Below, piece after piece: positions 11,144 through 19,267 of a stretch of 64,000 nt of DNA; the stretch's first letter is position 1; every line of letters begins with the position of its first letter. The stretch is from Spirochaetaceae bacterium. Lineage in GTDB: Bacteria > Spirochaetota > Spirochaetia > B11-G9. The stretch is from contig WGCU01000081.1 of assembly GCA_015493635.1 (NCBI GenBank), positions 62,001-126,000 on the forward strand, given 5' to 3'. The notes under the pieces are model-generated. The model made no database searches. It saw nothing but the letters and a program-made list of their open reading frames with translations, and was not told where the DNA came from. A program made the translations under genes and the position numbers.

Positions 11144-11341
11144 TTAGCTCTTTTTTCCAAGAACATCAACATTCTTTTTATATAGTTCCTCAATAGATTC
11201 AATTTCTTCTATTGAAAGTCTTTCAAAAAGTATTTTTTCTATTTTATTCTTAATTCCCATCTGGTTTGTATCAAGGGATGTTTCATTTTTTAAAAGCAGG
11301 ATATAGACAGCAATGAGATCATTTCCCTGAAGAAGTATCAC
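11144..11341 (-). CDS. Small protein of unknown function (65 aa)
   Basis: A 65-codon frame with a GTG start whose G-T-G-A overlaps the TGA stop of the upstream hydrolase gene, the classic coupling arrangement, and ends nine bases before the giant envelope gene. The product has a hydrophobic N-terminal stretch (LIAVYILLLK) too short for a clear membrane span, then a charged helical C-terminal half (FERLSIEEIESIEELYKKN). I do not recognise the family. Its position with stop/start overlap on one side and near-zero spacing on the other argues that it is a real gene rather than chance. Confidence 0.6.
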   Translation of the reverse strand: MILLQGNDLIAVYILLLKNETSLDTNQMGIKNKIEKILFERLSIEEIESIEELYKKNVDVLGKKS

Positions 11342-12282
11342 AGAGTTATTTCCATTCCCTCTTTAGCCAGGGATACTGTCAGTTTACTGTTCCGCTGATA
11401 CTGTTTATACCAGTTTGCTGATTTTAATATCGAAAACATCTTGTTATCATCATACATGGGTTCATGATGGAAGAGTATGAGGTTTTTTATGTTCCAGGCA
11501 GAAGCAAAATCAACATCAAGACTGTATGAAGAGTGCCCCCAATCATACTTTTCTATCGCTTCATCAAGAGTATACTGACTGTCAAGAATAAGGGTATTTA
11601 CATTTTTAAAATAATTATTATTCGCATCAGTTTTTTCAAAATCTGCATTTCTCAACTCCGTATCAGTAGAAAAAATAAGGGTTTTCCCCTTTTCCTCTAT
11701 TTTGTATGAGTAGACCCCGCCGGGATGTTTCATTCTTCTCCACGATATAGTTGCATTTCCTATCTGTATGCTGTCCGAATGAAGTTCATTATAGGAAATA
11801 TTCTTCTGGAAAACATCAATGGTAACAGGGAAATAAGGGGTACGCATTTGATTACTTATAATATCTTTGAAGTTTTTTACAGGACTGTAAAAATTGATTC
11901 TGCATCGCGGATCATATACCTGCGGTGCAAAAAAGGGGAGCCCCTGAATATGATCCCAATGGAAATGGGTAAAAAAAAGATGATATTCGCGGATATACTC
12001 ATTTTTCCGTACAAGATCGGCTCCCATTCTGCAGATACCCGAACCTGCATCAAAAACAAGAATAGTATCATCTTCAAGGCGGACTTCAACACAGGTAGTA
12101 TTCCCACCCACTGTACCGTAAAGATTTGCAGGCAGGGAATCTATAAAAAGTTCTCTTGTTTTCTGATTGATAATATCCTTGGATTGTATACGCTGGATAA
12201 CAGCTGAAATTTTCCCCTGTATTTGAGACGACGTCAGAGGTGTGGGAATTGATCCTCTTACACCCCAAAAATGTACTCTCAT
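11338..12282 (-). CDS. Metallo-beta-lactamase-fold hydrolase
   Basis: The 314-residue protein begins MRVHFWGVRGSIPTP, the typical opening of a cytoplasmic MBL-fold branch related to phosphodiesterase/RNase Z-like hydrolases. It has the zinc motif THFHWDHIQGLPFF (HxHxDH), a GGNTTCVEV substrate strand, later ligands in RMKHPGG and STDTE, and a terminal FHHEP His. These bind two metals. The substrate is unknown; relatives include cyclic-nucleotide or phosphodiester hydrolases, and no cAMP-specific feature is visible. It overlaps the Cys-cluster gene by 4 bp and the small downstream gene by 4 bp, so all three are probably translated as a coupled unit. Confidence 0.88.
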   Translation of the reverse strand: MRVHFWGVRGSIPTPLTSSQIQGKISAVIQRIQSKDIINQKTRELFIDSLPANLYGTVGGNTTCVEVRLEDDTILVFDAGSGICRMGADLVRKNEYIREYHLFFTHFHWDHIQGLPFFAPQVYDPRCRINFYSPVKNFKDIISNQMRTPYFPVTIDVFQKNISYNELHSDSIQIGNATISWRRMKHPGGVYSYKIEEKGKTLIFSTDTELRNADFEKTDANNNYFKNVNTLILDSQYTLDEAIEKYDWGHSSYSLDVDFASAWNIKNLILFHHEPMYDDNKMFSILKSANWYKQYQRNSKLTVSLAKEGMEITL

Positions 12283-12728
12283 AGTATATCCTCCAAAGTG
12301 TAATTTTCATTATCCCTCTTTTTCAGCCATTCTTCAATAACTTTTACTGAATGCCGTTTTCCGTTGTTCATTCCGGGACAGGAAAGAGCCTCTTTTTCCC
12401 ATGCATTCCTGGAAGATAAAAAACTATTCCAGAAAGGGTAACTCCTACACTGAAAAGGTCTGTCTTCGTAAACAGCACATCCGCCATCACTCCAGAAAAT
12501 ACAATCGTAATTCGGTTTTTCCTTGAGACTGAGTCGTTTGTTTTCTCCAATGGTAACAATACGGCAATACTTTTTAATAAAAGCATCTTTTGTCATATTC
12601 ATCCGTTTTATAAGAGAGTCAAGATCATTCAATGAAAGGAAAACGTATCCGGGATCAATGCGGCAGCATGCGGAACAGCGGGTACATTCAAACTGCAACC
12701 CATTCTTTTTATAAAAAAAATCTTGCAT
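12279..12728 (-). CDS. YkgJ-family cysteine-cluster protein
   Basis: 149 residues starting MQDFFYKKNGLQFECTRCSA. The family signature is present: CTRCSACCRIDPG near the N-terminus, then CIFWSDGGCAVYEDRPFQCR and a late Cys (SCPGM). Eight cysteines probably bind a metal or Fe-S cluster. The biochemical role of the family is unknown; some members have been linked to oxidative or flagellin-lysine methylation contexts. The frame stays open upstream to 12878, but that stretch is the tRNA-Tyr gene, so I chose the ATG at 12728, preceded by AAGG eight bases away. Overlaps the MBL gene by 4 bp. Confidence 0.85.
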   Translation of the reverse strand: MQDFFYKKNGLQFECTRCSACCRIDPGYVFLSLNDLDSLIKRMNMTKDAFIKKYCRIVTIGENKRLSLKEKPNYDCIFWSDGGCAVYEDRPFQCRSYPFWNSFLSSRNAWEKEALSCPGMNNGKRHSVKVIEEWLKKRDNENYTLEDIL

Positions 12729-12755
12729 GACAAAAACCTTGTTGGAAGTAAAAAT

Positions 12756-12788
12756 AAAAAAAAGGCCTTCTCTTATGAGAAGACCTTG
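12756..12788 (-). terminator. Rho-independent terminator of the tRNA-Thr/Tyr unit
   Basis: Immediately after the tRNA-Tyr 3' end, the minus strand reads GGTCTTCTC-ATAA-GAGAAGGCC followed by eight T: a 9-bp stem with one G-U pair, a tetraloop and a U-tract. It lies just before the Cys-cluster protein ATG at 12728, so it separates the tRNA unit from the protein-coding array, though some read-through may serve that array. Confidence 0.85.
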
Positions 12789-12870
12789 TGGGGAGAGAAG
12801 GATTCGAACCTTCGAAGGCGTAGCCAACAGATTTACAGTCTGCCCCCTTTGACCGCTCGGGAACCTCCCC
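12789..12870 (-). tRNA. tRNA-Tyr (GTA)
   Basis: An 82-nt tRNA with acceptor GGGGAGG pairing TCTCCCC (one G-U), D-arm with GCGGTCAAAGG, anticodon arm CAGACTGTAAATCTG giving anticodon GTA, a long variable arm as expected for Tyr (class II), and T-arm GAAGGTTCGAATCCTTC. Discriminator base A. CCA is not encoded (CAA follows). It lies 43 bp downstream of tRNA-Thr and is followed by a strong terminator. Confidence 0.97.
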
Positions 12871-12913
12871 AAAACCATGCACAGACAGTATCATACTATC
12901 CGAAACATCGTCA

Positions 12914-12987
12914 AGCCACCTGTCAGATTCGAACTGACGACCCCGAGATTACAAGTCACGTGCTCTGGCCAGCTGAGCTAAGGTGGC
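12914..12987 (-). tRNA. tRNA-Thr (TGT)
   Basis: A 74-nt tRNA with acceptor GCCACCT/AGGTGGC, D-arm AGCTCAGCTGGCCAGAGC, anticodon arm GTGACTTGTAATCTC with anticodon TGT, and T-arm GTCAGTTCGAATCTGAC. Discriminator is T, and CCA is not encoded, so a CCA-adding enzyme is needed. First gene of a two-tRNA unit with its own promoter. Confidence 0.97.
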
Positions 12988-13001
12988 AATATGCAAGTGA
13001 G

Positions 13002-13030
13002 AACATAATTGTTTTGGGTAATTATGTCAA
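13002..13030 (-). promoter_or_regulatory. Sigma-70 promoter of tRNA-Thr/Tyr
   Basis: On the minus strand a perfect -35 TTGACA (13025-13030), a 17-base spacer and -10 TATGTT (13002-13007). The predicted start is about eight bases before the tRNA-Thr 5' end, leaving a very short leader. Confidence 0.8.
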
Positions 13031-13052
13031 GAGAACTCTATTATTTTTAAGC

Positions 13053-13832
13053 TTATGAGTAGTAAAAAGTTAATGAATTATCTGTCAATACTTCTGTTCT
13101 GCCGCTGAAAAGAGCAACGGTATGTTCATACTGTGCGGTAGGGCTTCCATCAGTAGTAATAAAAGACCATCCGTCTCCCAGAGATGTTACTTCACTGCTG
13201 CCGAGAGCAAGAACTGGTTCAATGGTGAAAACCATTCCCGGAACAAGAGGAGTCCCGGTAGATTTCTCCCCTGTCGGCAGGATGAGAGGATCTTCGTGCA
13301 GCTGGAGACCAATCCCATGACCTGCAAACTTTTCTATAACCGAACACCCCCATCTCCGTGCAACCTTCTCTATATTCCATCCTATATCTCCTATTCTTTT
13401 CCCGGCCATTGCAGCACGTATACCCGCCTCTGTTGCTGCACGTGCGGCTTTTTGAAGCCGAAGGACATCTTTTGACCCTTCACCGACGATGTACGTCCGG
13501 GCGCTGTCGCCATGCCATCCGTCAATATTCAGAGAAAGATCGACCGTAAGGATATCTCCATTCCTGAGCGGATCATTACCGGGAATTCCATGCACAGCCA
13601 CATTATTCACTGATGTACATATTGTTGCAGGAAACCCATTGTATCCCTTTGCAGAGGATAATGCACATCCCTCTGTTATTTTTCCACTGCAAAAAGCTGC
13701 TATGGCCTCGGTTGTAACACCCGGTTCGATAACATTTTCAAGAGTGGATAGTATTGATTCAACGAGGTGTGCAGGTCTACGCATTCTGCTTACTTCCAAT
13801 GAAGTTTTTAACTGGATATTCTGATCACGCAT
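13053..13832 (-). CDS. map: Methionine aminopeptidase, type I
   Basis: 259 residues of the pita-bread fold with all five metal ligands visible: Asp in ILTVDLSLNIDGWHGD (two Asp), His in AGHGIGLQLHEDP, Glu in VFTIEPVL and Glu in AQYEHTV. The substrate-binding His lies in NNVAVHGIPG. The enzyme removes the initiator Met from new proteins whose second residue is small. Type Ia form: no N-terminal zinc extension. It starts directly after the chorismate mutase stop (0 bp), in a three-gene minus-strand unit with aroH and a small membrane protein. Confidence 0.97.
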   Translation of the reverse strand: MRDQNIQLKTSLEVSRMRRPAHLVESILSTLENVIEPGVTTEAIAAFCSGKITEGCALSSAKGYNGFPATICTSVNNVAVHGIPGNDPLRNGDILTVDLSLNIDGWHGDSARTYIVGEGSKDVLRLQKAARAATEAGIRAAMAGKRIGDIGWNIEKVARRWGCSVIEKFAGHGIGLQLHEDPLILPTGEKSTGTPLVPGMVFTIEPVLALGSSEVTSLGDGWSFITTDGSPTAQYEHTVALFSGRTEVLTDNSLTFYYS

Positions 13833-14192
13833 TTACATTACCAGATCCGGCCTCAATTTCTCAGCACCGTCAAGATAAAGAGGCACCAGGGAATCTCCGG
13901 AATCAGTTTCAACGGTTATCAATACGCGGATAACCCGCGGCAGGGCTCCCTTGGTTTGAGGCTCCTGACTGCAGAAAAGAGGTACATCCTGGAATCCGAA
14001 TGTTCTTAAAGCCGCTGCAGGATTTTTTGACTGAATATCTTTCGTAACCGTAAATTGAATGGAAATAATATGTTCTATGCTTATAGAATTTTTTTCTACA
14101 AGACCGTTTACCAGACGGCCAACTCCTTTAACAATCTGGGAAGCTCCGTCTTTTTCAATCTGGACAGCTCCCCGTACTGCTCGTACAAACAT
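13833..14192 (-). CDS. aroH: Chorismate mutase, AroH type
   Basis: 119 residues matching the trimeric Bacillus AroH fold: N-terminal VRAVRGAVQIEKDG with the active-site Arg, PLFCSQEPQ containing the catalytic-site Cys and Glu, RVIRVLITVET with the Arg that stabilises the ether oxygen, and the end YLDGAEKLRPDL. It converts chorismate to prephenate on the way to Phe and Tyr. No other aromatic-pathway gene is near; it lies between a small membrane protein gene (0 bp) and map (0 bp), so operon position does not reflect pathway. Length matches the family (about 120-127). Confidence 0.93.
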   Translation of the reverse strand: MFVRAVRGAVQIEKDGASQIVKGVGRLVNGLVEKNSISIEHIISIQFTVTKDIQSKNPAAALRTFGFQDVPLFCSQEPQTKGALPRVIRVLITVETDSGDSLVPLYLDGAEKLRPDLVM

Positions 14193-14531
14193 CTAACCTC
14201 CCTTGCTGATGTTCAGCAGAATACTTATCCCAATGAAAATAGTTATGATAAATACTTCTCCCGTCAGGGTGAGTATAAACCGTACCACATAAAATTGGTG
14301 TTTTTTTATAATAATAACGATATCTATCACAAGATTATAAAAACCTGTTACCATAAAAATAAGAGCCGCATACCGGAAAAGCCTGAGCAGTATGTCCTGA
14401 GTTTCATCAGTAAACTGCTGAAAATTTCCAAGAAGATAGAATGATAAAATCATAAAAGACAGTAAGAAAGCATAGAGTGTAAATTTGTTAATAATTCCCG
14501 GCAGCCAGAGTACCGTTTTTTTTCTTCTCAT
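14193..14531 (-). CDS. Small integral membrane protein, unknown
   Basis: 112 residues with about three hydrophobic spans: 15-35 (FTLYAFLLSFMILSFYLL), 50-72 (FRYAALIFMVTGFYNLVIDI) and 85-107 (FILTLTGEVFIITIFIGISI). The N-terminus is basic (MRRKKTVLW). I do not recognise a family. It is the first gene of the unit with aroH and map, butting the aroH start with no gap. There is no Shine-Dalgarno sequence; a -10-like TACAGT lies eight bases before the ATG, so the transcript may be almost leaderless. Confidence 0.7.
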   Translation of the reverse strand: MRRKKTVLWLPGIINKFTLYAFLLSFMILSFYLLGNFQQFTDETQDILLRLFRYAALIFMVTGFYNLVIDIVIIIKKHQFYVVRFILTLTGEVFIITIFIGISILLNISKGG

Positions 14532-14621
14532 CTATTGATACTGTATCAGTCAAATACAAAATTGTCATTACTCACAAATATTATTATTGCACTTTGACCG
14601 TTTTTACTTTTAAATGGAAGA

Positions 14622-15545
14622 ATGTTACTCACAAGCATCAATCTTAACCTAACACAGGATGAAAAAAGGATTCTGGTTCAGACAATTAAACAATATCTAC
14701 ACCGTATTCCTCCCATTCCCACCCCTCTCTCTCCGAGATTATCTAAACTTTCCGGGATAAAAGGCATTGTTTTTGATGTATACGGAACGCTTCTTGTTTC
14801 CGGTTCGGGAGAGATCGGGACGGTCATGCAGAGTGACAGGAGCCATGTTCTCTGCCAAGCTCTCACTTTAGCGGGTTTTGTTGTAAAAAATAATACAGTG
14901 TGCGAAAATGGAATAGTTTATTTCCACAGTATGATAGCAAGACATCATAAAGTACTGAGGGCCAAAGGGATTGCTCACCCGGAAATTGATATTCTCGAAA
15001 TCTGGTCTGAAACAACCAATACACTTGTGAAAGAAAAATTGCTTCAGGGGAAGCAGACAAAAATGTCTCTGCTTAAACTTTCTGTCATATATGAATCACT
15101 ATCCAATCCCCTATGGGTTATGCCGGGATTCAGTGAAATGATATCAGCGGTTCAAAAAAGATATATTCTTGGAATTATATCAAACGCACAATTTTATACA
15201 CCGCTTATGTTCAATGCACTTTTACAGAATGATATTGAGGAACGGGGATTTAATAAAAATCTTTTATATTACTCGTACCGGTTTAAAAGAGCAAAACCCT
15301 CCCTCTTTATGTTTGAAAAGATGAAAAAACAGTTGTATAATCAGTACATGATTAAACAGGATGAAATCCTGTATGTAGGGAATGACATGCTTAACGATGT
15401 GGCAGCGGCTTCAAAATGCGGATACAAGACTGCTTTATTTGCCGGTGATAACCGGTCGTTGAGGCTGAGGAATGATACCGTTACAGGTATCCTTCCTGAC
15501 GTTATTCTTACTGATTTACGACAGTTGAAAGATGTTCTCTCATAA
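14622..15545 (+). CDS. HAD-family hydrolase
   Basis: 307 residues. Motif I is GIVFDVYGTLLVSGSG (nucleophile Asp, with DxYGT in place of DxDGT, as in haloacid-dehalogenase-like members), motif II is ISNAQF, the motif III Lys is in KRAKPS, and motif IV is YVGNDMLNDVAAA. A helical cap domain lies between motifs I and II (about 60-190). HAD enzymes of this type are usually phosphatases; the substrate cannot be told. The first 45 residues before motif I are an unusual extension. First gene of a plus-strand trio with an SPFH-like membrane protein and a HIT protein. A -10-like TTAAAT ends six bases before the ATG. Confidence 0.88.
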   Translation: MLLTSINLNLTQDEKRILVQTIKQYLHRIPPIPTPLSPRLSKLSGIKGIVFDVYGTLLVSGSGEIGTVMQSDRSHVLCQALTLAGFVVKNNTVCENGIVYFHSMIARHHKVLRAKGIAHPEIDILEIWSETTNTLVKEKLLQGKQTKMSLLKLSVIYESLSNPLWVMPGFSEMISAVQKRYILGIISNAQFYTPLMFNALLQNDIEERGFNKNLLYYSYRFKRAKPSLFMFEKMKKQLYNQYMIKQDEILYVGNDMLNDVAAASKCGYKTALFAGDNRSLRLRNDTVTGILPDVILTDLRQLKDVLS

Positions 15546-15554
15546 GGAAATAAT

Positions 15555-16412
15555 ATGAAAAAAATAAAATATATTCTACCGCTTCTTTTTATTTTAATCG
15601 CATCCGGTGCAGTCTTCTATTTTGGATTGGTTCAGATACATCTGGATAAAAATACTTACGGAATTGCTTATACAAAAACAAGTGGTTATTTACCAAAAGT
15701 TTATACTCCCGGTACCTTTTCCTGGAGTGCATACCGTCTTATTCCCGGTAATTTTACGCTGAACACGTTTCATATTGAACCAAAGACTGATACAATCACG
15801 AAAGAAGGGATTCTCCCTTCTGGTAAAACATACAGCAAATACCTTCCAGGGCAGCCTGATTTTACCTACAAATTCTCCTTTGTCATTAGCTATATTCTTA
15901 ACACCAGCAAGCTCCCTGACCTCCTTAAAAAAAATCATCTAACACCTGAAACCTTTTCTGCATTTACCGGCAGAATTTCACAATCAATATCAGCTGCTGT
16001 AACAGAACTTGTTATTCAAAAAGCAACCGGATCTGAAAATTCAAATGACACCTTCTTTTTTACAGGCACTTTCCTCACGTCTGTACAACAATTATTAAAG
16101 AAACAGTTTCCTTACCTTACTATATTTTCGTTTACACCTGTTGAATTCTCTTTTCCCGACATCTCTCTCTATCAAAAAGCCAAACAAAACTACTTTACTA
16201 ATCTTGATTCAATAAGAAAAATGGAAGCTGCTGCACGTTTAAAAGCTTCACAAACTGTTGTGAGAGAAACTTCAAAGCTGGAACTGTTAAAACGTTACGG
16301 TGAGCTTTTCAAAAAATATCCTGAATTGGTAAAACTTCTCGCCAGTAATTCAGAACTGCGTTCAGAGGTTCTGCCCAAAATATCTTTTTCAGGCGCAGTG
16401 TCACATGAGTAA
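15555..16412 (+). CDS. Membrane-anchored protein, possibly SPFH/band-7-like
   Basis: 285 residues with one N-terminal membrane anchor (about 5-26, ILPLLFILIASGAVFYFG), then an extracytoplasmic region. The stretch YGIAYTKTSGYLPKVYTPGT followed by an SAYRLIPGN segment resembles the opening strands of SPFH/band-7 domains (a 'YGV...T..G....PG....W...R' pattern). The C-terminal 80 residues are helical and charged, ending LLKRYGELFKKYPELVKLL. The SPFH call is inference from a weak pattern; otherwise it is an unknown envelope protein. It starts nine bases after the HAD gene and overlaps the HIT gene by 8 bp, so it is in the same operon. Confidence 0.6.
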   Translation: MKKIKYILPLLFILIASGAVFYFGLVQIHLDKNTYGIAYTKTSGYLPKVYTPGTFSWSAYRLIPGNFTLNTFHIEPKTDTITKEGILPSGKTYSKYLPGQPDFTYKFSFVISYILNTSKLPDLLKKNHLTPETFSAFTGRISQSISAAVTELVIQKATGSENSNDTFFFTGTFLTSVQQLLKKQFPYLTIFSFTPVEFSFPDISLYQKAKQNYFTNLDSIRKMEAAARLKASQTVVRETSKLELLKRYGELFKKYPELVKLLASNSELRSEVLPKISFSGAVSHE

Positions 16413-16899
16413 TTATTTTTTTAATTTCAGCAAGATGGAATATCTCACAAAAGAAAAACCTGAAGGATGTATCCTCTGTCTCATTGCTGAGAATTCAGAG
16501 AAAGTCGTTAAATTAAAAGTTTGGGAAAATGATCTTTTTATTGCATCGGTAAACCTTTATCCCTATAATCCGGGACATCTTATTATTTTTCCCAGGCGTC
16601 ACATTACAGACATACGGGAATTCACACGAAAAGAAGAACAGCAGATGGTTATCATAACGAGATCTCTGCTTACCATTATTGATCTAACCCATACTCCTTC
16701 TGCGTATAACATAGGCTATAACATGGGACCGGTAGCAGGAGCATCAATTTCCCATCTCCATCAGCACATCATTCCCCGTTATCCAAGAGAAATAGGTATT
16801 GCTGATCTCATTGCCGGGAAAAAAGTTCTTGTTGAAGACCCCCGGGTAACCTGTGAACGGATAAAACATACTATTCAGAAAAATCCTATACTGTTATAA
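16405..16899 (+). CDS. HIT-family nucleotide hydrolase/transferase
   Basis: 164 residues with the histidine-triad motif HLHQHIIPR (HxHxHxx) at about 118-126 and the upstream NLYPYNPGHLIIFPRRH strand typical of the Ap4A phosphorylase/hydrolase-like HIT branch. CILCLI near the N-terminus matches the Cys pair seen in that branch. Likely acts on dinucleoside polyphosphates or nucleoside phosphoramidates in the cytosol. The start at 16405 overlaps the preceding gene (ATGAG); a Met eleven codons later is possible, but NYFFNFSK upstream is usual in related spirochaete proteins. The 3' end overlaps the convergent DUF5312-like gene by 14 bp. Confidence 0.9.
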   Translation: MSNYFFNFSKMEYLTKEKPEGCILCLIAENSEKVVKLKVWENDLFIASVNLYPYNPGHLIIFPRRHITDIREFTRKEEQQMVIITRSLLTIIDLTHTPSAYNIGYNMGPVAGASISHLHQHIIPRYPREIGIADLIAGKKVLVEDPRVTCERIKHTIQKNPILL

Positions 16900-18637
16900 G
16901 CATATGATGATAGAGATGTTCCGTCATCTTCAGTTTCTCGATAGAATCATCAAGAAGTTCCTGAAGAACAACCGGCTTGTTATCAATAAGATAATGCTGT
17001 TTTAACTGGTCTATAATTACATCATTCGTACTCTTGTTAACCTCTGAAAAGACCCGTTTGAGGCCTCCCAAAGCTTCAATCCCGTTTTCTCCCAAATTTT
17101 TAGCTTCCCGATCCTTCTGGATAACTATTTTCCGAAATATTTTTTGCTGGGAAATGTCTTTTACCATGGTAAAACGCAATTTGTGGAAGATCTTACCCTC
17201 TTCAGAATCAGGCGAAAGTGAGTTATCAAAAACTCTTATTTTTTCAGAAACATCCTCCATGGTTGAAGCGTACTGCAGCATGTTATCCCGTATAAGTCTG
17301 TTTTGGGAAAGAACACTTTTTTCCAGAACCCTGACAATTGACTGAATACGCCCCCTGTAGAAACATTCAATAAAATTATACACAAGAGAAAGCGGTTCAA
17401 CATATCTGAATGATGAAACGCCCAGTTTCTCATAATCAATTGAAGAATATTCACGGTAATTCTGAAATTTGACAAAACGTTTTCCTTTGAATAGTTTATC
17501 AATTTCCATTATAACGTACTGTTTCTGTATAGCGGGGAACTGTTCGTCAAGCAGTTGAAGCAATTTTATTTTTAGAGAGTTTCTGTAAAACTCTCTCAGA
17601 TCAATACCCTGGATATAAAATATCATTTTTATAAAGGGGTTCTTTTTAAAATATCGTATCAAGTCCGCCAGAGGAACCTTGTCGGAAAAAGCGTTTACTT
17701 TGCTGATTAGGTTTTCAAGATCAGCTGATACCGTCCGATTTGTATCTGTTTCGGTATAAGCGGCCAGATTCTCCATACGGCTGGCTAGTTTTGAACTCAT
17801 CCGCACTCTTTTTTCCAGCTTCAGTGCAGAATATACAGCAAAATAAAGTTTTTCAAGATCATCAAGACAAAGAGCTGCAGAAGCATTTTTAAAATGAGGC
17901 TTATCAGTGTACGGAGTATCAAGAAGAGTATATCCGAATTGTTGAAAAAATTGTACATAGGGAAAAAGGACCAGATCCTTTAATCGATAAAAAGGCAATA
18001 ACTCGTGCTCAAGATTTTTGAAGACATCTTTTTTTATTTTTTCAATGTACCGGTCCAGCCTCTCAATAATAACATTCTGGACATCTTCTTTCCGGCCGGA
18101 GATTCCAAAGGCAGCTACAATATCCTCAAAAGGTACAATATCTTCAATCATCTCTATCTTATCAGAGAGGGAATCTTCTATTATCTCCAGAAAAAACAAA
18201 TTATAAGATCTTTCATCCAGCCAGAGTATTTTAAACAGTGGAAGAAGAGGAGTAGCAGACTTATATAATTCATATACAAGTTCAGCAAAATGAGGAGTAA
18301 GATTCCTTGTTTCGAATCCTGTTAAGTTTGCGTCTTTTCTTCTTATTTTCCTTTTTATACGTAAAAGTTTTCCTGCGAGAAGAACTTCATCTTCACTTTT
18401 CCCGGATATTTTTGCTTTTAAGCAAAGGAGAAACCTTCTTAACATTGAAAAATGCTGTTTTTCTTTCCTGATAAGGGCATTTTTTTCGTCTTTATCCATC
18501 TCTTCCTGCTGAAGTCCACTGTTTCCTTCATCAAGGCTGAGACTCGTTTTAATTTTCTGAAGCAAAGCTGTACGTTCTTTCTGTGTTATACCCCGTGAAA
18601 GGTCATGCAGTACAATATCCGATTTTTCCACTTCCAA
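16886..18637 (-). CDS. DUF5312-like spirochaetal protein
   Basis: 583 residues, soluble, mostly helical, rich in Lys, Glu and Leu, with no signal peptide, membrane span or catalytic motif that I recognise. The overall look (long helical protein with SLVYNFIECFYRGRIQSIVR and similar segments) fits the spirochaete-restricted DUF5312 family; this is recollection rather than a search. Function unknown. It sits six bases downstream of the thiamine pyrophosphokinase gene, so the two are probably co-transcribed, and it overlaps the convergent HIT gene at the 3' end. Confidence 0.6.
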   Translation of the reverse strand: MEVEKSDIVLHDLSRGITQKERTALLQKIKTSLSLDEGNSGLQQEEMDKDEKNALIRKEKQHFSMLRRFLLCLKAKISGKSEDEVLLAGKLLRIKRKIRRKDANLTGFETRNLTPHFAELVYELYKSATPLLPLFKILWLDERSYNLFFLEIIEDSLSDKIEMIEDIVPFEDIVAAFGISGRKEDVQNVIIERLDRYIEKIKKDVFKNLEHELLPFYRLKDLVLFPYVQFFQQFGYTLLDTPYTDKPHFKNASAALCLDDLEKLYFAVYSALKLEKRVRMSSKLASRMENLAAYTETDTNRTVSADLENLISKVNAFSDKVPLADLIRYFKKNPFIKMIFYIQGIDLREFYRNSLKIKLLQLLDEQFPAIQKQYVIMEIDKLFKGKRFVKFQNYREYSSIDYEKLGVSSFRYVEPLSLVYNFIECFYRGRIQSIVRVLEKSVLSQNRLIRDNMLQYASTMEDVSEKIRVFDNSLSPDSEEGKIFHKLRFTMVKDISQQKIFRKIVIQKDREAKNLGENGIEALGGLKRVFSEVNKSTNDVIIDQLKQHYLIDNKPVVLQELLDDSIEKLKMTEHLYHHMLITV

Positions 18638-18643
18638 AAACTC

Positions 18644-19264
18644 CTAAAAAAAAGGGCTTACCATTACCAGCCGTCCGTTTTCTAGATCCACAAAAAAGGG
18701 ATCTTCCAGAACTTTATTACTTAATCCCGCGTCTCCCTTTATCCAATGCAAACCATTTAAACTCCACTTAAGGCCTCTGCTCTTCATCCTGCAGACCTCG
18801 CTGCCTGCAGGAAAAAATGATACCTCTCGCCCTTTCATATTATGGAAAAATCTGCTTGAATCAATAGAGACTATCATTTCTCCCGCAGTATACCAGACAG
18901 AGGGATAATATTCCCGATCAAAAAGGGACATGATACCGAGAAAATGATCCATACGTCCCCCTCCTCCGCCGATTAAAATTATTCTGTTAATTCCCTTTTC
19001 ATGTAATAATCTTAAAGCGATTTCCGTATCAGTCTCATCCTTATCTTTTGGAAATATTTTAACACACTCAGAAGGAAAGTCATCTAATTTTTTCTTATTT
19101 TTTACTGAATCCATGTCTCCTGTAATAAAATGAGGAGTAATCCCGTATTCCAGGCACTTGTCCAGCCCGGAATCAGCAGCAATAATGTACACGTCATCAT
19201 CAAGCTCATGAGAAAATCGTTGAAGATCAGGGGCTTCACCCCCTGTTATGATTATCCCTTTCAT
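18644..19264 (-). CDS. Thiamine pyrophosphokinase
   Basis: 206 residues. The family motifs are present: ITGGEAP at the N-terminus, AADSGLDKCLEYGI, ITGDMDSV (metal-binding Asp residues), PKDKDETDTEIAL, and the glycine-rich LIGGGGGRMDHFLG. The enzyme transfers pyrophosphate from ATP to thiamine to form the cofactor TPP. The C-terminal beta domain (residues about 130-206) is the expected size. It lies between a TIM-barrel-like gene (3 bp upstream) and the DUF5312-like gene; no thi genes or TPP riboswitch are visible nearby. Confidence 0.93.
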   Translation of the reverse strand: MKGIIITGGEAPDLQRFSHELDDDVYIIAADSGLDKCLEYGITPHFITGDMDSVKNKKKLDDFPSECVKIFPKDKDETDTEIALRLLHEKGINRIILIGGGGGRMDHFLGIMSLFDREYYPSVWYTAGEMIVSIDSSRFFHNMKGREVSFFPAGSEVCRMKSRGLKWSLNGLHWIKGDAGLSNKVLEDPFFVDLENGRLVMVSPFF

Positions 19265-19267
19265 ACG

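Noticed and set aside
12709-12894. 61-codon minus-strand frame with GEVPERSKGADCKSVG
   Set aside because: Direct translation of tRNA-Tyr, a well-known false protein.
12723-13058. 111-codon plus-strand frame spanning the two tRNA genes
   Set aside because: It is the familiar artefact of translating the antisense of tRNA genes (segments such as GEKDSNLRRRSQQ and TCQIRTDDPE); no real protein.
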